The translations under genes and the position numbers were made by a program. The notes under the pieces were generated by a model. That model saw nothing but the letters and a program-made list of their open reading frames with translations, made no database searches and was not told where the DNA came from. From contig NZ_JAIERS010000023.1 of the NCBI RefSeq assembly GCF_019746665.1, positions 1 through 57,823 on the forward strand: a DNA stretch of 57,823 nt, written 5' to 3'. The stretch's first letter is position 1, and every line of letters begins with the position of its first letter. Of the stretch, positions 1 through 7,839 are shown piece after piece. The stretch comes from Sphingomonas sp. (lineage in GTDB: Bacteria > Pseudomonadota > Alphaproteobacteria > Sphingomonadales > Sphingomonadaceae).

Positions 1-12
1 CTTGGCAGGCAT
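1..12 (-). CDS. Possible 5' end of a leftward gene (first 4 codons only)
   Basis: Read on the minus strand, an ATG at 12-10 opens a frame beginning M-P-A-K that runs off the left edge. It is preceded by AAGGAAGGG with a spacing of 7 bases, a convincing ribosome binding site. Four codons do not allow a family to be named. If real, the gene is divergent from the riboflavin cluster, and 13-129 would hold both promoters. Confidence 0.4.
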
Positions 13-129
13 TCGTCGTCCCTTCCTTGATCCAGACTCTCATAGTCGATGGACCACTCAGAAGGGGGCAGCTCACTAATTCGGCTCCCCGTACTTTTCC
101 CGTATGCGGGCAGGGACTATGTTGGCGCG

Positions 130-480
130 ATGCGTTTCTTCGCCCGTTTCTCGCCGATCGCGGCATTGGCCGATCTCCGCGCCTTCTTCGCCGCGCGCAA
201 GCGGCACGAGCTTTGGTTCTTCGCCTGCTCGGCGGCGCTGACGGCGGGGATTATTTTGGCCCTGATCAAGGACGCATCGGAATTCAAGCGGCCCTACACG
301 CCCAACATCATCTATGTAGAGCAATGGCCCGCGAGCCGCACCGATGACGAAATCCGCGCCCAGCAGAAGATCGATCAAGCGAAGAAACATGCCGAGCTGG
401 CGCGGATCGAGGCGTTGAAGAAAAAGCGCCAGGCCAGCTTCAAGAAGGTTGATGACGCGCTGAAGCAATGGGGGATTTAG
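130..480 (+). CDS. Small single-pass membrane protein, function unknown
   Basis: The product has 116 residues. It has a hydrophobic segment at about residues 30-47 (the stretch around FFACSAALTAGIILALI), followed by a charged, Lys/Arg/Gln-rich tail that looks helical and is likely cytoplasmic or coiled-coil. The start at 130 was chosen because the membrane-protein part begins there; an upstream ATG at 49 would add 27 unremarkable residues. The stop overlaps the ribD start by 13 bases, so the two are probably translated together. I do not recognise a named family. Such small proteins are common next to ribD in sphingomonads, but that is recollection and was not checked. Confidence 0.7.
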   Translation: MRFFARFSPIAALADLRAFFAARKRHELWFFACSAALTAGIILALIKDASEFKRPYTPNIIYVEQWPASRTDDEIRAQQKIDQAKKHAELARIEALKKKRQASFKKVDDALKQWGI

Positions 481-1439
481 ACGCAGCGTTCATGGGCGCG
501 GCGCTCGCGCTGAGTGAACGGACGCGCGGGCGAACCGCGCCCAACCCCAATGTCGGCTGCGTGATCGTGCGCGCGCGACAAGTCGTCGGGCGCGGCTGGA
601 CCCAGCCCGGCGGGCGCCCCCACGCCGAAGCGATGGCGCTCGGCCAGGCCGGAGCGGCGGCGCGCGGCGGCACCGCTTACGTGACGCTGGAACCCTGCGC
701 CCATGTCTCGGCGCGCGGGCCAGCCTGCGCCGAGCTGCTAATCGCCGCCGGGGTGACGCGCATGGTGGCGGCGCTCGGCGATCCCGACCCACGGACCAAT
801 GGCGAGGGGTTCGCCCGGCTCGCCACGGCGGGCATCGCGGTCGAGCAAGGGGTTCGCGCCGACGAAGCGCGGGTGGCGATGGCGGGGTTCCTCGCCCGCC
901 GCAGGCTCGGCCGGCCGATGGTGACGCTGAAGCTCGCGCTGTCGCTCGACGGGATGATCGCCCGCGCGGATGGCGAGAGCCAGTGGATCACCGGGGCGGA
1001 GGCGCGCGCCCACACGCATCTCGAACGCAGCCGGCACGAGGCGATCCTGGTCGGGCGTGGGACGTTCGAGGCCGACGCGCCCCGGCTCGAAGTACGGCTG
1101 CCGGGGCTCGAGGCGCGCAGCCCGCGGCGGTTGCTCCTCTCATCCACCGCCGCCGCGCCGGGCTGGGAACAGCTGCGCGCGCCCACCGCGATCGCCGACC
1201 TCGCGGGTGTCGATCATCTGCTTGTCGAAGGCGGCGCCGGCGCGGCGAGCGCCTTCCTCGCGGCGGATCTGGTCGATCGCCTGTTGCTCTATCGCGCCCC
1301 GATCCTGATCGGCGCGGGCCGCCCGGCACTGGGCGACATCGGCCTTGCCAGCCTGGCCGAAGCACATGGCCGCTGGCGGCTTGCCGATGCCCGCCGGCTC
1401 GGCCAAGACAGGCTGGAAGTGTATCACCGCATCCGCTGA
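468..1439 (+). CDS. ribD: Bifunctional riboflavin deaminase/reductase RibD
   Basis: RibD deaminates the pyrimidine product of GTP cyclohydrolase II and then reduces its ribose side chain, both cytosolic steps of riboflavin synthesis. The N-terminal cytidine-deaminase-like domain shows H-A-E at residues 52-54 (zinc ligand H52, proton shuttle E54) and cysteines C77 (in PCAH) and C87 as the other zinc ligands. The reductase domain starts near residue 149 (RPMVTLKLALSLDGMIA) and runs to the end. At 323 residues it is about 40 shorter than E. coli RibD, but both active-site regions are present. The gene leads ribE by 9 bp and is the first recognisable gene of the riboflavin cluster. Confidence 0.95.
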   Translation: MGDLDAAFMGAALALSERTRGRTAPNPNVGCVIVRARQVVGRGWTQPGGRPHAEAMALGQAGAAARGGTAYVTLEPCAHVSARGPACAELLIAAGVTRMVAALGDPDPRTNGEGFARLATAGIAVEQGVRADEARVAMAGFLARRRLGRPMVTLKLALSLDGMIARADGESQWITGAEARAHTHLERSRHEAILVGRGTFEADAPRLEVRLPGLEARSPRRLLLSSTAAAPGWEQLRAPTAIADLAGVDHLLVEGGAGAASAFLAADLVDRLLLYRAPILIGAGRPALGDIGLASLAEAHGRWRLADARRLGQDRLEVYHRIR

Positions 1440-1448
1440 GGAGCCTGC

Positions 1449-2069
1449 ATGTTCACCGGCATCATCACCGATATCGGCACGATCACGGCGAGCGAGGACC
1501 GGGGCGACCGCCGCGTGACGGTACGCACCGGCTTCGATACCGACGGCATCGATCTGGGCGCCTCGATCGCCTGTTCGGGCGCGTGCATGACGGTGGTGGA
1601 AAAGGGGCCGGGCTGGTTCGCGGTTGATGTGTCGGCCGAGTCGGTCCGGCGGACCGCGCCGGGCATGTGGGAGGCCGGGCGGCAGCTCAACCTGGAACGG
1701 GCGATGAAATTGGGCGAGGAGCTGGGCGGCCATATCGTCACCGGCCATGTCGATGGCATCGCGCGCGTGGTCGGCATCTGCCCCGAGGGCGACTCGCGCC
1801 GCATCGGCTTCGCGGTGGAGGCGGCGCTCGCCCCCTATCTCGCGCCCAAGGGATCGGTGACGGTGGACGGCGTGTCGCTCACCGTCAACGAAGTCGCCGA
1901 TCAGGCCGACGGACTTACCCATTTCGCGATCAACCTCATCCCCCACACCCAGCACGCGACGACGCTGGGCGGCCTTACCGAGGGGGCGGCGGTGAATATC
2001 GAGATCGACGTACTCGCCCGCTATCTCGGCCGGATGGAGGCTTATCGTAAAACACACATGAATGTGTGA
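1449..2069 (+). CDS. ribE: Riboflavin synthase, alpha chain
   Basis: This enzyme dismutates two 6,7-dimethyl-8-ribityllumazine molecules to riboflavin and the pyrimidinedione that RibH reuses. The 206-residue product has the diagnostic MFTGII start and two lumazine-binding repeats, the second beginning near GHIVTGHVDG. The usual length is about 200-215, so it is complete. A purine-rich GAGGAG lies just before the ATG. The last codons and the stop (2067-2069) overlap a perfect inverted repeat at 2053-2068, part of a possible operator pair for the next gene. The symbol ribE follows common usage; E. coli calls this gene ribC. Confidence 0.95.
   Translation: MFTGIITDIGTITASEDRGDRRVTVRTGFDTDGIDLGASIACSGACMTVVEKGPGWFAVDVSAESVRRTAPGMWEAGRQLNLERAMKLGEELGGHIVTGHVDGIARVVGICPEGDSRRIGFAVEAALAPYLAPKGSVTVDGVSLTVNEVADQADGLTHFAINLIPHTQHATTLGGLTEGAAVNIEIDVLARYLGRMEAYRKTHMNV
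2053..2068. promoter_or_regulatory. Inverted repeat 1 upstream of ribB (possible operator)
   Basis: This is a perfect 7-bp inverted repeat, CACACAT-GA-ATGTGTG, spanning the end of ribE. It shares the CACAT/ATGTG core with the second repeat 31 bp downstream (centre to centre). The repeats are seen directly; a regulatory role is inferred from their pairing and position before a gene that encodes a helix-turn-helix domain. Confidence 0.5.
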
Positions 2070-2081
2070 TCGCCAGCTTGA

Positions 2082-2101
2082 AATCACATTATGATGTGAT
2101 T
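2082..2101. promoter_or_regulatory. Inverted repeat 2 upstream of ribB (possible operator)
   Basis: This is a perfect 8-bp inverted repeat, AATCACAT-TATG-ATGTGATT, ending 11 bases before the ribB start codon. It has the same CACAT/ATGTG half-site as the repeat at 2053-2068. A protein bound here would block the ribB ribosome binding region or a nearby promoter. No strong Shine-Dalgarno sequence is visible between this repeat and the ATG. Confidence 0.5.
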
Positions 2102-2112
2102 ATTCCGGCCCC

Positions 2113-3414
2113 ATGAGCACACTCTTGATTGACCGCGTTCGCCGCCTCGTCACCGACGGCGGGATGTCGCGCTCCGGCCTGGCCCGCGCCGCGGGGCTTC
2201 ATGCCAACACCCTGCGCGAGATCGACTCGCCCGAGTGGAACCCCACTGCCGAGACGCTGCGCAAGCTGGAGACGTTCCTGTTCGCCAACGACGACGCCGA
2301 TGTCGTCGTGCCGATCGAGGAAATCATCGAGGAAGCGCGCAACGGCCGCATGTTCATCCTGGTCGACGACGAAGACCGCGAGAATGAGGGCGATCTCGTC
2401 ATCCCCGCGCAAATGGCGACGCCCGCGGCGATCAACTTCATGGCGACGCATGGCCGCGGGCTGATCTGCCTGGCGATGACCCGCGCCCGCGTCGATCAGC
2501 TCGGGCTCGATCTGATGAGCCGCAACAACGGCACCCGCCATTCGACCGCCTTCACCGTCTCGATCGAGGCGAAGGACGGGGTGACGACGGGTATCTCCGC
2601 GCATGACCGCGCGCGCACCGTCGCGGTCGCGATCGACGCATCCAAGGGCAAGGACGAGATCGTGACGCCCGGCCATGTCTTCCCGCTGGTCGCGCGCGAT
2701 GGCGGGGTGCTGGTGCGCGCCGGGCATACCGAAGCGGCGGTCGATGTCTCGCGCCTCGCCGGGCTCAACCCCTCGGGGGTGATCTGCGAGATCATGCGCG
2801 ACGACGGCACGATGGCGCGGATGGACGATCTGATCCCCTTCGCCCAGGCGCATGGGCTGAAGATCGGCACGATCCGCGATCTGATCGCCTATCGCCGCAA
2901 GCACGACCATCTGGTCGAGAAGACCGCCGAAATCAGCTTCGCCAGCCGCTGGGGCGGCGAATGGCGGGCGATGACCTTCCGCAACAAGGCGACCGGCGAC
3001 GAGCTGATCACGCTGCAAAAGGGCAAGGTGGACGCGGCCAAGCCGACCTTGGTGCGGATGCACACCATGTCGATGTTCGTCGACGTGTTCGGCGAGGAAT
3101 CCGAACGCGCCGGGCTGCTATCGCACTCGATGGAGCTGATCGCCGAGCATGGCTCGGGCGTGATCGTGGTGATCAACAAGCCGATGCCCGGCCTCGTCTC
3201 GCGCTTCATTCAGCTCCGGCACGAAGGCAAGGGCGCGGGCGATCCGCAGGTCGAAGAGCTGCGCGACTACGGCATCGGCGCGCAGATCCTGGCGGAACTC
3301 GGCGTACAGGACATGGTGCTGCTCACCAACACGCACCACACGCTGGTCGGCCTCGAGGGCTATGGCTTGTCGATCGTCGGCGAACGGCCGATCCCGTGCA
3401 CGTCGGGGGAGTGA
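2113..3414 (+). CDS. ribB: HTH-fused 3,4-dihydroxy-2-butanone 4-phosphate synthase with degenerate GTP cyclohydrolase II-like domain
   Basis: The 433-residue product has three parts. Residues about 5-60 form an XRE/Cro-like helix-turn-helix (core around residues 18-50, [18 protein letters not shown] then [14 protein letters not shown]). Residues about 65-265 are DHBP synthase, which makes the four-carbon precursor from ribulose 5-phosphate: it has [10 protein letters not shown] at 85-94, [12 protein letters not shown] at 156-167, PGHVFPL at 186-192 and [10 protein letters not shown] at 202-211. Residues about 275-433 resemble GTP cyclohydrolase II, with [10 protein letters not shown] and LLTN conserved, but the three zinc cysteines are absent ([18 protein letters not shown] replaces the Cys-containing stretch). 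So only RibB activity is expected, and a separate RibA is needed. Two inverted repeats precede the gene. Confidence 0.92.
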   Translation: MSTLLIDRVRRLVTDGGMSRSGLARAAGLHANTLREIDSPEWNPTAETLRKLETFLFANDDADVVVPIEEIIEEARNGRMFILVDDEDRENEGDLVIPAQMATPAAINFMATHGRGLICLAMTRARVDQLGLDLMSRNNGTRHSTAFTVSIEAKDGVTTGISAHDRARTVAVAIDASKGKDEIVTPGHVFPLVARDGGVLVRAGHTEAAVDVSRLAGLNPSGVICEIMRDDGTMARMDDLIPFAQAHGLKIGTIRDLIAYRRKHDHLVEKTAEISFASRWGGEWRAMTFRNKATGDELITLQKGKVDAAKPTLVRMHTMSMFVDVFGEESERAGLLSHSMELIAEHGSGVIVVINKPMPGLVSRFIQLRHEGKGAGDPQVEELRDYGIGAQILAELGVQDMVLLTNTHHTLVGLEGYGLSIVGERPIPCTSGE

Positions 3415-3460
3415 CTCCGTTCCCTCCCATGACCGGTAAGAATTTTTGTAGGGAAGAAGC

Positions 3461-3880
3461 ATGGCTCGCATCCTGATCGTCGAAGCGCGTTTCTATGAGC
3501 ATCTGAACGACATGCTGCTCGCCGGCGCCCGCGCCGCGATCGAGGCGGCGGGGCACGCGCATGAGACGATCACCGTCCCCGGCGCGCTCGAAGTGCCCGG
3601 CGCGATCGCTTTCGCCTCCGAAAGCGGGCGGTATGACGCTTATGTCGGCATCGGCGTGGTGATCCGCGGCGAGACCTATCATTTCGAGATCGTCGCCGGC
3701 GAAAGCGCGCGCGGGCTGATGGCGCTCAGCATGGATGGCCTGGCGATCGGCAACGGCATCCTGACCACCGAGAACGAAGAACAGGCGCTCGTCCGCGCCG
3801 ACCCGGCGCAGAAGGACAAGGGCGGCGAGGCGGCTAAGGCGGCGCTGGCGATGCTCGCGCTCAAGAGCCGCTTCGGGTGA
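3461..3880 (+). CDS. ribH: 6,7-dimethyl-8-ribityllumazine synthase
   Basis: RibH condenses the RibB product with the ribitylamino-pyrimidinedione to give the lumazine used by riboflavin synthase. The 139-residue protein shows the family landmarks [10 protein letters not shown] (residues about 40-49), [12 protein letters not shown] (about 65-76) and ENEEQA near 103-108. Length is normal or slightly short for the family. The ribosome binding site is GGGAAGAAG ahead of the ATG. It is 46 bp downstream of ribB and overlaps the following GNAT gene by 4 bp. Confidence 0.95.
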   Translation: MARILIVEARFYEHLNDMLLAGARAAIEAAGHAHETITVPGALEVPGAIAFASESGRYDAYVGIGVVIRGETYHFEIVAGESARGLMALSMDGLAIGNGILTTENEEQALVRADPAQKDKGGEAAKAALAMLALKSRFG

Positions 3881-4413
3881 GCGCGCCCGTTCTCACTACC
3901 GAACGACTGCTGCTACGCCTGCCCGAGGCGGGCGATCTTGACGGCTTCGCCGCCTTCGCCGCCGACGCCGAGACGATGCGGCATCTGGGCGGGGTGAAGA
4001 CACGCAGCGAAGTGTGGCGATCGTTGTGCGAAATGCGCGGTGCTTGGGAAATTCGTGGCTTTGCCATGTTCTCGGTGATCGAGCGCGATACCGGGCGCTG
4101 GGTGGGGCGGATCGGCCCGTGGCAGCCCGAGGGCTGGCCGGGGACCGAGGTCGGCTGGGGCGTGCTGCCCGATTTCGCCGGACGCGGCTACGCTTATGAA
4201 GCGGCGGTCGCGGCGATGGACTATGCGGTTGACGTGCTGGGGTGGGACGACGTCTGCCACACGATCGCCCCCGACAATAACCGCTCGATCGCGCTGGCGG
4301 AGCGGCTCGGCTCGGTCAATCGCGGGCCGACCCGGTTGCCGCCGCCACTGGAAGCATTTCCGGTCGATAATTGGGGGCAGAGCGCCGCCGCGTGGCGCGC
4401 GCGGCGGGGGTAA
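3877..4413 (+). CDS. GNAT-family N-acetyltransferase (RimJ/RimL-like)
   Basis: The 178-residue product opens with [19 protein letters not shown], typical of the RimJ/RimL branch. It has the acetyl-CoA-binding region around [19 protein letters not shown] (residues about 90-108), where GRGYAYEA matches the R/Q-x-x-G-x-G/A loop. The C-terminal part, [12 protein letters not shown], is also characteristic. The start is a GTG at 3877 whose bases overlap the ribH stop, so the gene is translationally coupled to ribH. The substrate cannot be read from sequence; ribosomal-protein or small-molecule acetylation are both possible. Confidence 0.85.
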   Translation: MSAPVLTTERLLLRLPEAGDLDGFAAFAADAETMRHLGGVKTRSEVWRSLCEMRGAWEIRGFAMFSVIERDTGRWVGRIGPWQPEGWPGTEVGWGVLPDFAGRGYAYEAAVAAMDYAVDVLGWDDVCHTIAPDNNRSIALAERLGSVNRGPTRLPPPLEAFPVDNWGQSAAAWRARRG

Positions 4414-4453
4414 GCGAGGCGGCGGCACGCTTCCAGCACCGGCTTTTTTGGGC

Positions 4454-4536
4454 GTCACCCCGGGCTTGACCCGGGGTCCCGCTGTTTGGCGACCGTCGCG
4501 AAGCCAGCGGGACCCCGGCTCGGTGGCCGGGGTGAC
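4454..4536. repeat. Intergenic palindromic repeat, type A
   Basis: The element begins GTCACCCCGGGC and ends GGCCGGGGTGAC, so its ends are inverted copies. An inner pair, GGGGTCCCGCT and AGCGGGACCCC, also inverts. It lies between the convergent GNAT and acyl-CoA dehydrogenase genes, where its transcript would fold into a strong hairpin and could help end both. Similar elements are at 20113-20139 and 24548-24641. Confidence 0.8.
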
Positions 4537-4566
4537 GGACCGGTCAGTTTGATCGGCCGCGGGTGG

Positions 4567-5718
4567 TCACAACGAGCGCCCGATCAGTTCCTTCATGATC
4601 TCGTTGGTGCCGCCGTAAATCCGGCTGACCCGCGCCGCGCGCCACATCCGGGCGATGGGATATTCGTTCATATAGCCCGCGCCGCCATGGAGCTGGAGGC
4701 ATTTGTCCATCACTTCCCATTGCAGCTCGGTGTGCCACAGCTTGGCCGCCGCGCCCTCGGTCGCGGTCAGTTCACCCGCGAGGTGGCGCTTGATCGCCCA
4801 ATCGAGATGCGCCCAGCCGACTTGCAGCTTCGCCTTGAGATCGGCGAGCACGAAGCGGGTGTTCTGGAAATCGAACACCATTCCCGCGAATGCCTTGCGC
4901 GTCTTGGTGAATTCCACCGTCTCGTCGAACGCCTTTTGCGCGCTCGCCTGGGTGCCGACCGCGATCGAGAGCCGCTCCTGCGGCAACTGGCTCATCAGAT
5001 AGATGAAGCCCATCCCCTCCTGCCCCAGGCAGTTGGTCATCGGCACGCGGACATCCTCGAAGAACAGCTCGCTGGTGTCGGCGGCGTCCTGGCCGATCTT
5101 GTCGAGCTTGCGCCCGCGCTGGAAACCCTCGCGATCCGCCTCGACCAGAATGATCGACATGCCCTTGTACGCCGGCTTGGCGTCGGGGTCGGTCTTGGCG
5201 ACGACCAGGATCAGGTCGGCATTTTGGCCGTTGGTGATGTAGGTCTTGCTGCCGTTGATGACATAGTGGTTGCCGTCCTTCACCGCGCTGGTGCGGATCG
5301 ACTGGAGATCGCTGCCGGTGCCCGGCTCGGTCATCGCGATCGCGGTGATCGTCTCGCCGCTCACCAGGCGGGGCAGCCACTGCGCCTTCTGCTCTTCCGA
5401 ACCATAGGCGACCAGATAGTCGCACACGATATCCGATTGCAGCGTGAAGCCGGCGGGGACGCCGAGATACGCCATCTCTTCGTTGACGATCGCGTTATAG
5501 CCGAAATCGAGGCCGAGCCCGCCATAAGCCTCGGGCACCGTTGGGCACAGCATCCCGACCTCGCCCGCCTGGCGCCAGAACGCCTTGGGGACCAGCCGGT
5601 CCTTCTCCCACTGGGTCACATTGGGCACGCCTTCCTTCAGCAGGAACTGGCGGACGGTTTGGCGGAAGGCCTGGTGATCCTCGTTATAGGCGAAGCGCCC
5701 GGGCAGCGTGTCGAGCAT
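4567..5718 (-). CDS. Acyl-CoA dehydrogenase (long-chain-type)
   Basis: This is an FAD-dependent alpha,beta-dehydrogenase of acyl-CoA thioesters that passes electrons to ETF. The 383-residue protein has the FAD-contact stretch TEPGTGSDL, a nearby NGSKTYITNG, LHGGAGYMNEYPI and the C-terminal IYGGTNEIMKELI. The Gly where medium-chain enzymes have the catalytic Glu (IYEGT) places it with long-chain or isovaleryl-type enzymes, whose base is on another helix; a candidate is the Glu in FDETVEFTKTRKAF. The start at 5718 has AGGGAGAGAG immediately upstream. The substrate is not assignable. Neighbours suggest peripheral catabolism. Confidence 0.9.
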   Translation of the reverse strand: MLDTLPGRFAYNEDHQAFRQTVRQFLLKEGVPNVTQWEKDRLVPKAFWRQAGEVGMLCPTVPEAYGGLGLDFGYNAIVNEEMAYLGVPAGFTLQSDIVCDYLVAYGSEEQKAQWLPRLVSGETITAIAMTEPGTGSDLQSIRTSAVKDGNHYVINGSKTYITNGQNADLILVVAKTDPDAKPAYKGMSIILVEADREGFQRGRKLDKIGQDAADTSELFFEDVRVPMTNCLGQEGMGFIYLMSQLPQERLSIAVGTQASAQKAFDETVEFTKTRKAFAGMVFDFQNTRFVLADLKAKLQVGWAHLDWAIKRHLAGELTATEGAAAKLWHTELQWEVMDKCLQLHGGAGYMNEYPIARMWRAARVSRIYGGTNEIMKELIGRSL

Positions 5719-5843
5719 CTCTCTCTCCCTGATTATCTGGTTGCGCCAAGCTTGTGGGGCGGGGCCGGGCAGGTCAACCCCGCTTGTCGAGCCCCCTGCT
5801 CCGGGTCTAGTCCCGGACGAAAGACCAACGGGAGAGCGACACG

Positions 5844-6851
5844 ATGAAACTGGCCAGCCTGAAGGGCGGACGCGATGGGCGGCTCGTCGTCGTCTCGAAC
5901 GATCTCGCTTGGTATGCCGATGCCGGCCATATCGCTCCCACGCTCCAGGCCGCGCTCGACGATTGGGATCGTATCGCGCCATCGCTCGAGGCGCTGGCGA
6001 CCGATCTCGAGCACCAAGCGATCCCGCTCGAACGCTTTCACGAGCATGACGCCGCCGCGCCGCTGCCGCGCGCTTATCAATGGGCGGATGGCTCGGCCTA
6101 TGTGAACCATGTCGCGCTGGTGCGGCAGGCGCGCGGGGCGGAGATGCCCGAAAGCTTCTGGCACGATCCGCTGATGTATCAGGGCGGCTCCGACGGGTTT
6201 CTCGGACCGCGCGATCCGATCCCGCTCAGGGACGAAGCCTGGGGCTGCGACCTGGAGGCCGAGGTGGTCGTCGTCACCGGCGACGTGCCGATGGGCGTTT
6301 CGCGGGAAGACGCGCTTGGGCTGATCCGTCTCGTCGGCCTCACCAACGATGTGAGCCTGCGCAACCTGATCCCCGGCGAGCTGGCCAAGGGCTTCGGCTT
6401 CTTCCAGTCAAAGCCGGCGAGCGCCTTTTCGCCGGTGTTCGTGACGCCGCAAGCGCTCGGCGACTGGTGGCAGGGGGGCAAGCTCCACCGCCGGCTGTGC
6501 GTCGATTTGAACGGGGCGCCCTTCGGCCGGGCGCAGGCGGGCGAGGACATGACCTTCGATTTCGGCACGCTGATCGCGCACGCCGCCAAGACCCGCGCGC
6601 TGGGCGCGGGGACGATCATCGGCTCGGGCACCGTATCGAACCGTGACGCCGCGGGCGGCCCGGGCAAGCCGATCGCCCAGGGCGGCGTCGGCTATTCGTG
6701 CCTCGCCGAGGTCCGCACCGTCGAGACGATCGAGGGCGGCAAGCCGGTAACCCCCTTCCTGAAAGCGGGCGACACGGTGCGCATCTGGGCCGAGGACGAC
6801 AGGCACCACAGCATCTTCGGCGCGATCGAGCAGCAGGTGATCGGCGCGTAG
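5844..6851 (+). CDS. Fumarylacetoacetate hydrolase-family protein
   Basis: This family hydrolyses or hydrates C-C bonds in diketo acids using a divalent metal. The 335-residue product retains the likely metal ligands E138 and E140 (CDLEAEVVVV) and D169 (LTNDVSLRN), and K190 in FQSKPASAF, which matches the catalytic-lysine region. An N-terminal SH3-like domain precedes the core, as in true fumarylacetoacetases and relatives. It could be a fumarylacetoacetase for tyrosine breakdown, but homogentisate dioxygenase and maleylacetoacetate isomerase are not beside it, so the substrate is open. CAACGGGAGAG lies before the ATG. Confidence 0.88.
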   Translation: MKLASLKGGRDGRLVVVSNDLAWYADAGHIAPTLQAALDDWDRIAPSLEALATDLEHQAIPLERFHEHDAAAPLPRAYQWADGSAYVNHVALVRQARGAEMPESFWHDPLMYQGGSDGFLGPRDPIPLRDEAWGCDLEAEVVVVTGDVPMGVSREDALGLIRLVGLTNDVSLRNLIPGELAKGFGFFQSKPASAFSPVFVTPQALGDWWQGGKLHRRLCVDLNGAPFGRAQAGEDMTFDFGTLIAHAAKTRALGAGTIIGSGTVSNRDAAGGPGKPIAQGGVGYSCLAEVRTVETIEGGKPVTPFLKAGDTVRIWAEDDRHHSIFGAIEQQVIGA

Positions 6852-6926
6852 CGGTGCCCAAAACGCTTGCCGTAGCGGGTGCGACATTTAGCATACGGAA
6901 AAAGACTCAAGGATAGGAGAGCCGCC

Positions 6927-7832
6927 ATGATCGAGGCCAAACGCACGCCCGACGACCGTTTCGCCAACCTTCCCGGTTTTCCCTATGCGCCCCACTATGT
7001 CGATGACCTCCCCGGCTATCAGGGGTTGCGCGGCGCCTATATCGACGAAGGCCCGCGCGATGCCGCGCAGACTTTCCTGTGCCTGCACGGTGAGCCGAGC
7101 TGGAGCTATCTCTACCGGCGGATGATCCCGGTGTTCCTAGAAAGCGGCGCGCGCGTGGTCGCACCCGATTTCCTGGGTTTTGGCCGATCGGACAAGCCGC
7201 TGCTGCAAAGCGATTACAGCTTCCACTTCCACCGCGATTGGCTGATCGCGCTGATCGAGCGGCTCGACCTCACCAACATCACGCTGGTGGTGCAGGATTG
7301 GGGCGGGCTGATCGGGCTGACGCTGCCGGTGCATGAGGGGATGCGCGCACGGATCGCGCGGCTGATTGTTATGAACACCGGGCTCGCGACCGGCCAGTCA
7401 CCAGGGCCGGGTTTCCTGATGTGGAAGGCCTATGCGCTGTCGACTCCCGATCTGCCGATCGGCGCCCTGATCGCGCGCGGCACGCCGCATCTGACGCCGG
7501 ATGAAATCGCCGCGTACGACGCGCCCTTCCCCGATGCGAGCTACAAGGCGGGCGCGCAGGTGTGGCCCGCGCTGGTGCCGGTCGAGCCCGACATGCCGGG
7601 CGCCGCGGAATCGCGCGCGGCGGCCGATTTCTGGTCGAACCACTGGTCCGGCCCCACCTTCATGGCGGTGGGCGACGCCGATCCCGTGCTCGGTCCTCCG
7701 CAAATGGCGGCGCTGCGCGAACGCATCCGCGGCTGCCCCGAACCGCTGATGATCGCCGGCGGCGGCCATTTCGTGCAGGAATGGGGCGAAGAGATCGCCC
7801 GCGCCGCGCTCGCGCATTTCGGCGGGCGCTGA
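6927..7832 (+). CDS. Haloalkane dehalogenase, subfamily I (DhlA-like)
   Basis: This alpha/beta hydrolase cleaves carbon-halogen bonds by an Asp-ester mechanism. The 301-residue protein has nucleophile D124 in VVQDWGG and halide-holding W125. HGEPSW at 55-60 puts E56 in the oxyanion position, as in DhlA. W166 is a candidate second halide tryptophan. The acid is D250 or D252 (GDADPVLGP), and the base is H281 in GGHFVQEWGEE. These positions parallel Xanthobacter DhlA closely, but substrate range cannot be inferred. The start at 6927 is preceded by AGGATAGGAGAG. The gene ends 7 bp from the convergent HD-GYP gene. Confidence 0.88.
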   Translation: MIEAKRTPDDRFANLPGFPYAPHYVDDLPGYQGLRGAYIDEGPRDAAQTFLCLHGEPSWSYLYRRMIPVFLESGARVVAPDFLGFGRSDKPLLQSDYSFHFHRDWLIALIERLDLTNITLVVQDWGGLIGLTLPVHEGMRARIARLIVMNTGLATGQSPGPGFLMWKAYALSTPDLPIGALIARGTPHLTPDEIAAYDAPFPDASYKAGAQVWPALVPVEPDMPGAAESRAAADFWSNHWSGPTFMAVGDADPVLGPPQMAALRERIRGCPEPLMIAGGGHFVQEWGEEIARAALAHFGGR

Positions 7833-7839
7833 CCGCACC

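Noticed and set aside
13..467. FMN riboswitch upstream of ribD or in the ribE-ribB junction
   Set aside because: I looked for the conserved stem-loop core of the RFN element and did not see it in 13-467 or 2069-2112. Covariance-model search would be decisive.
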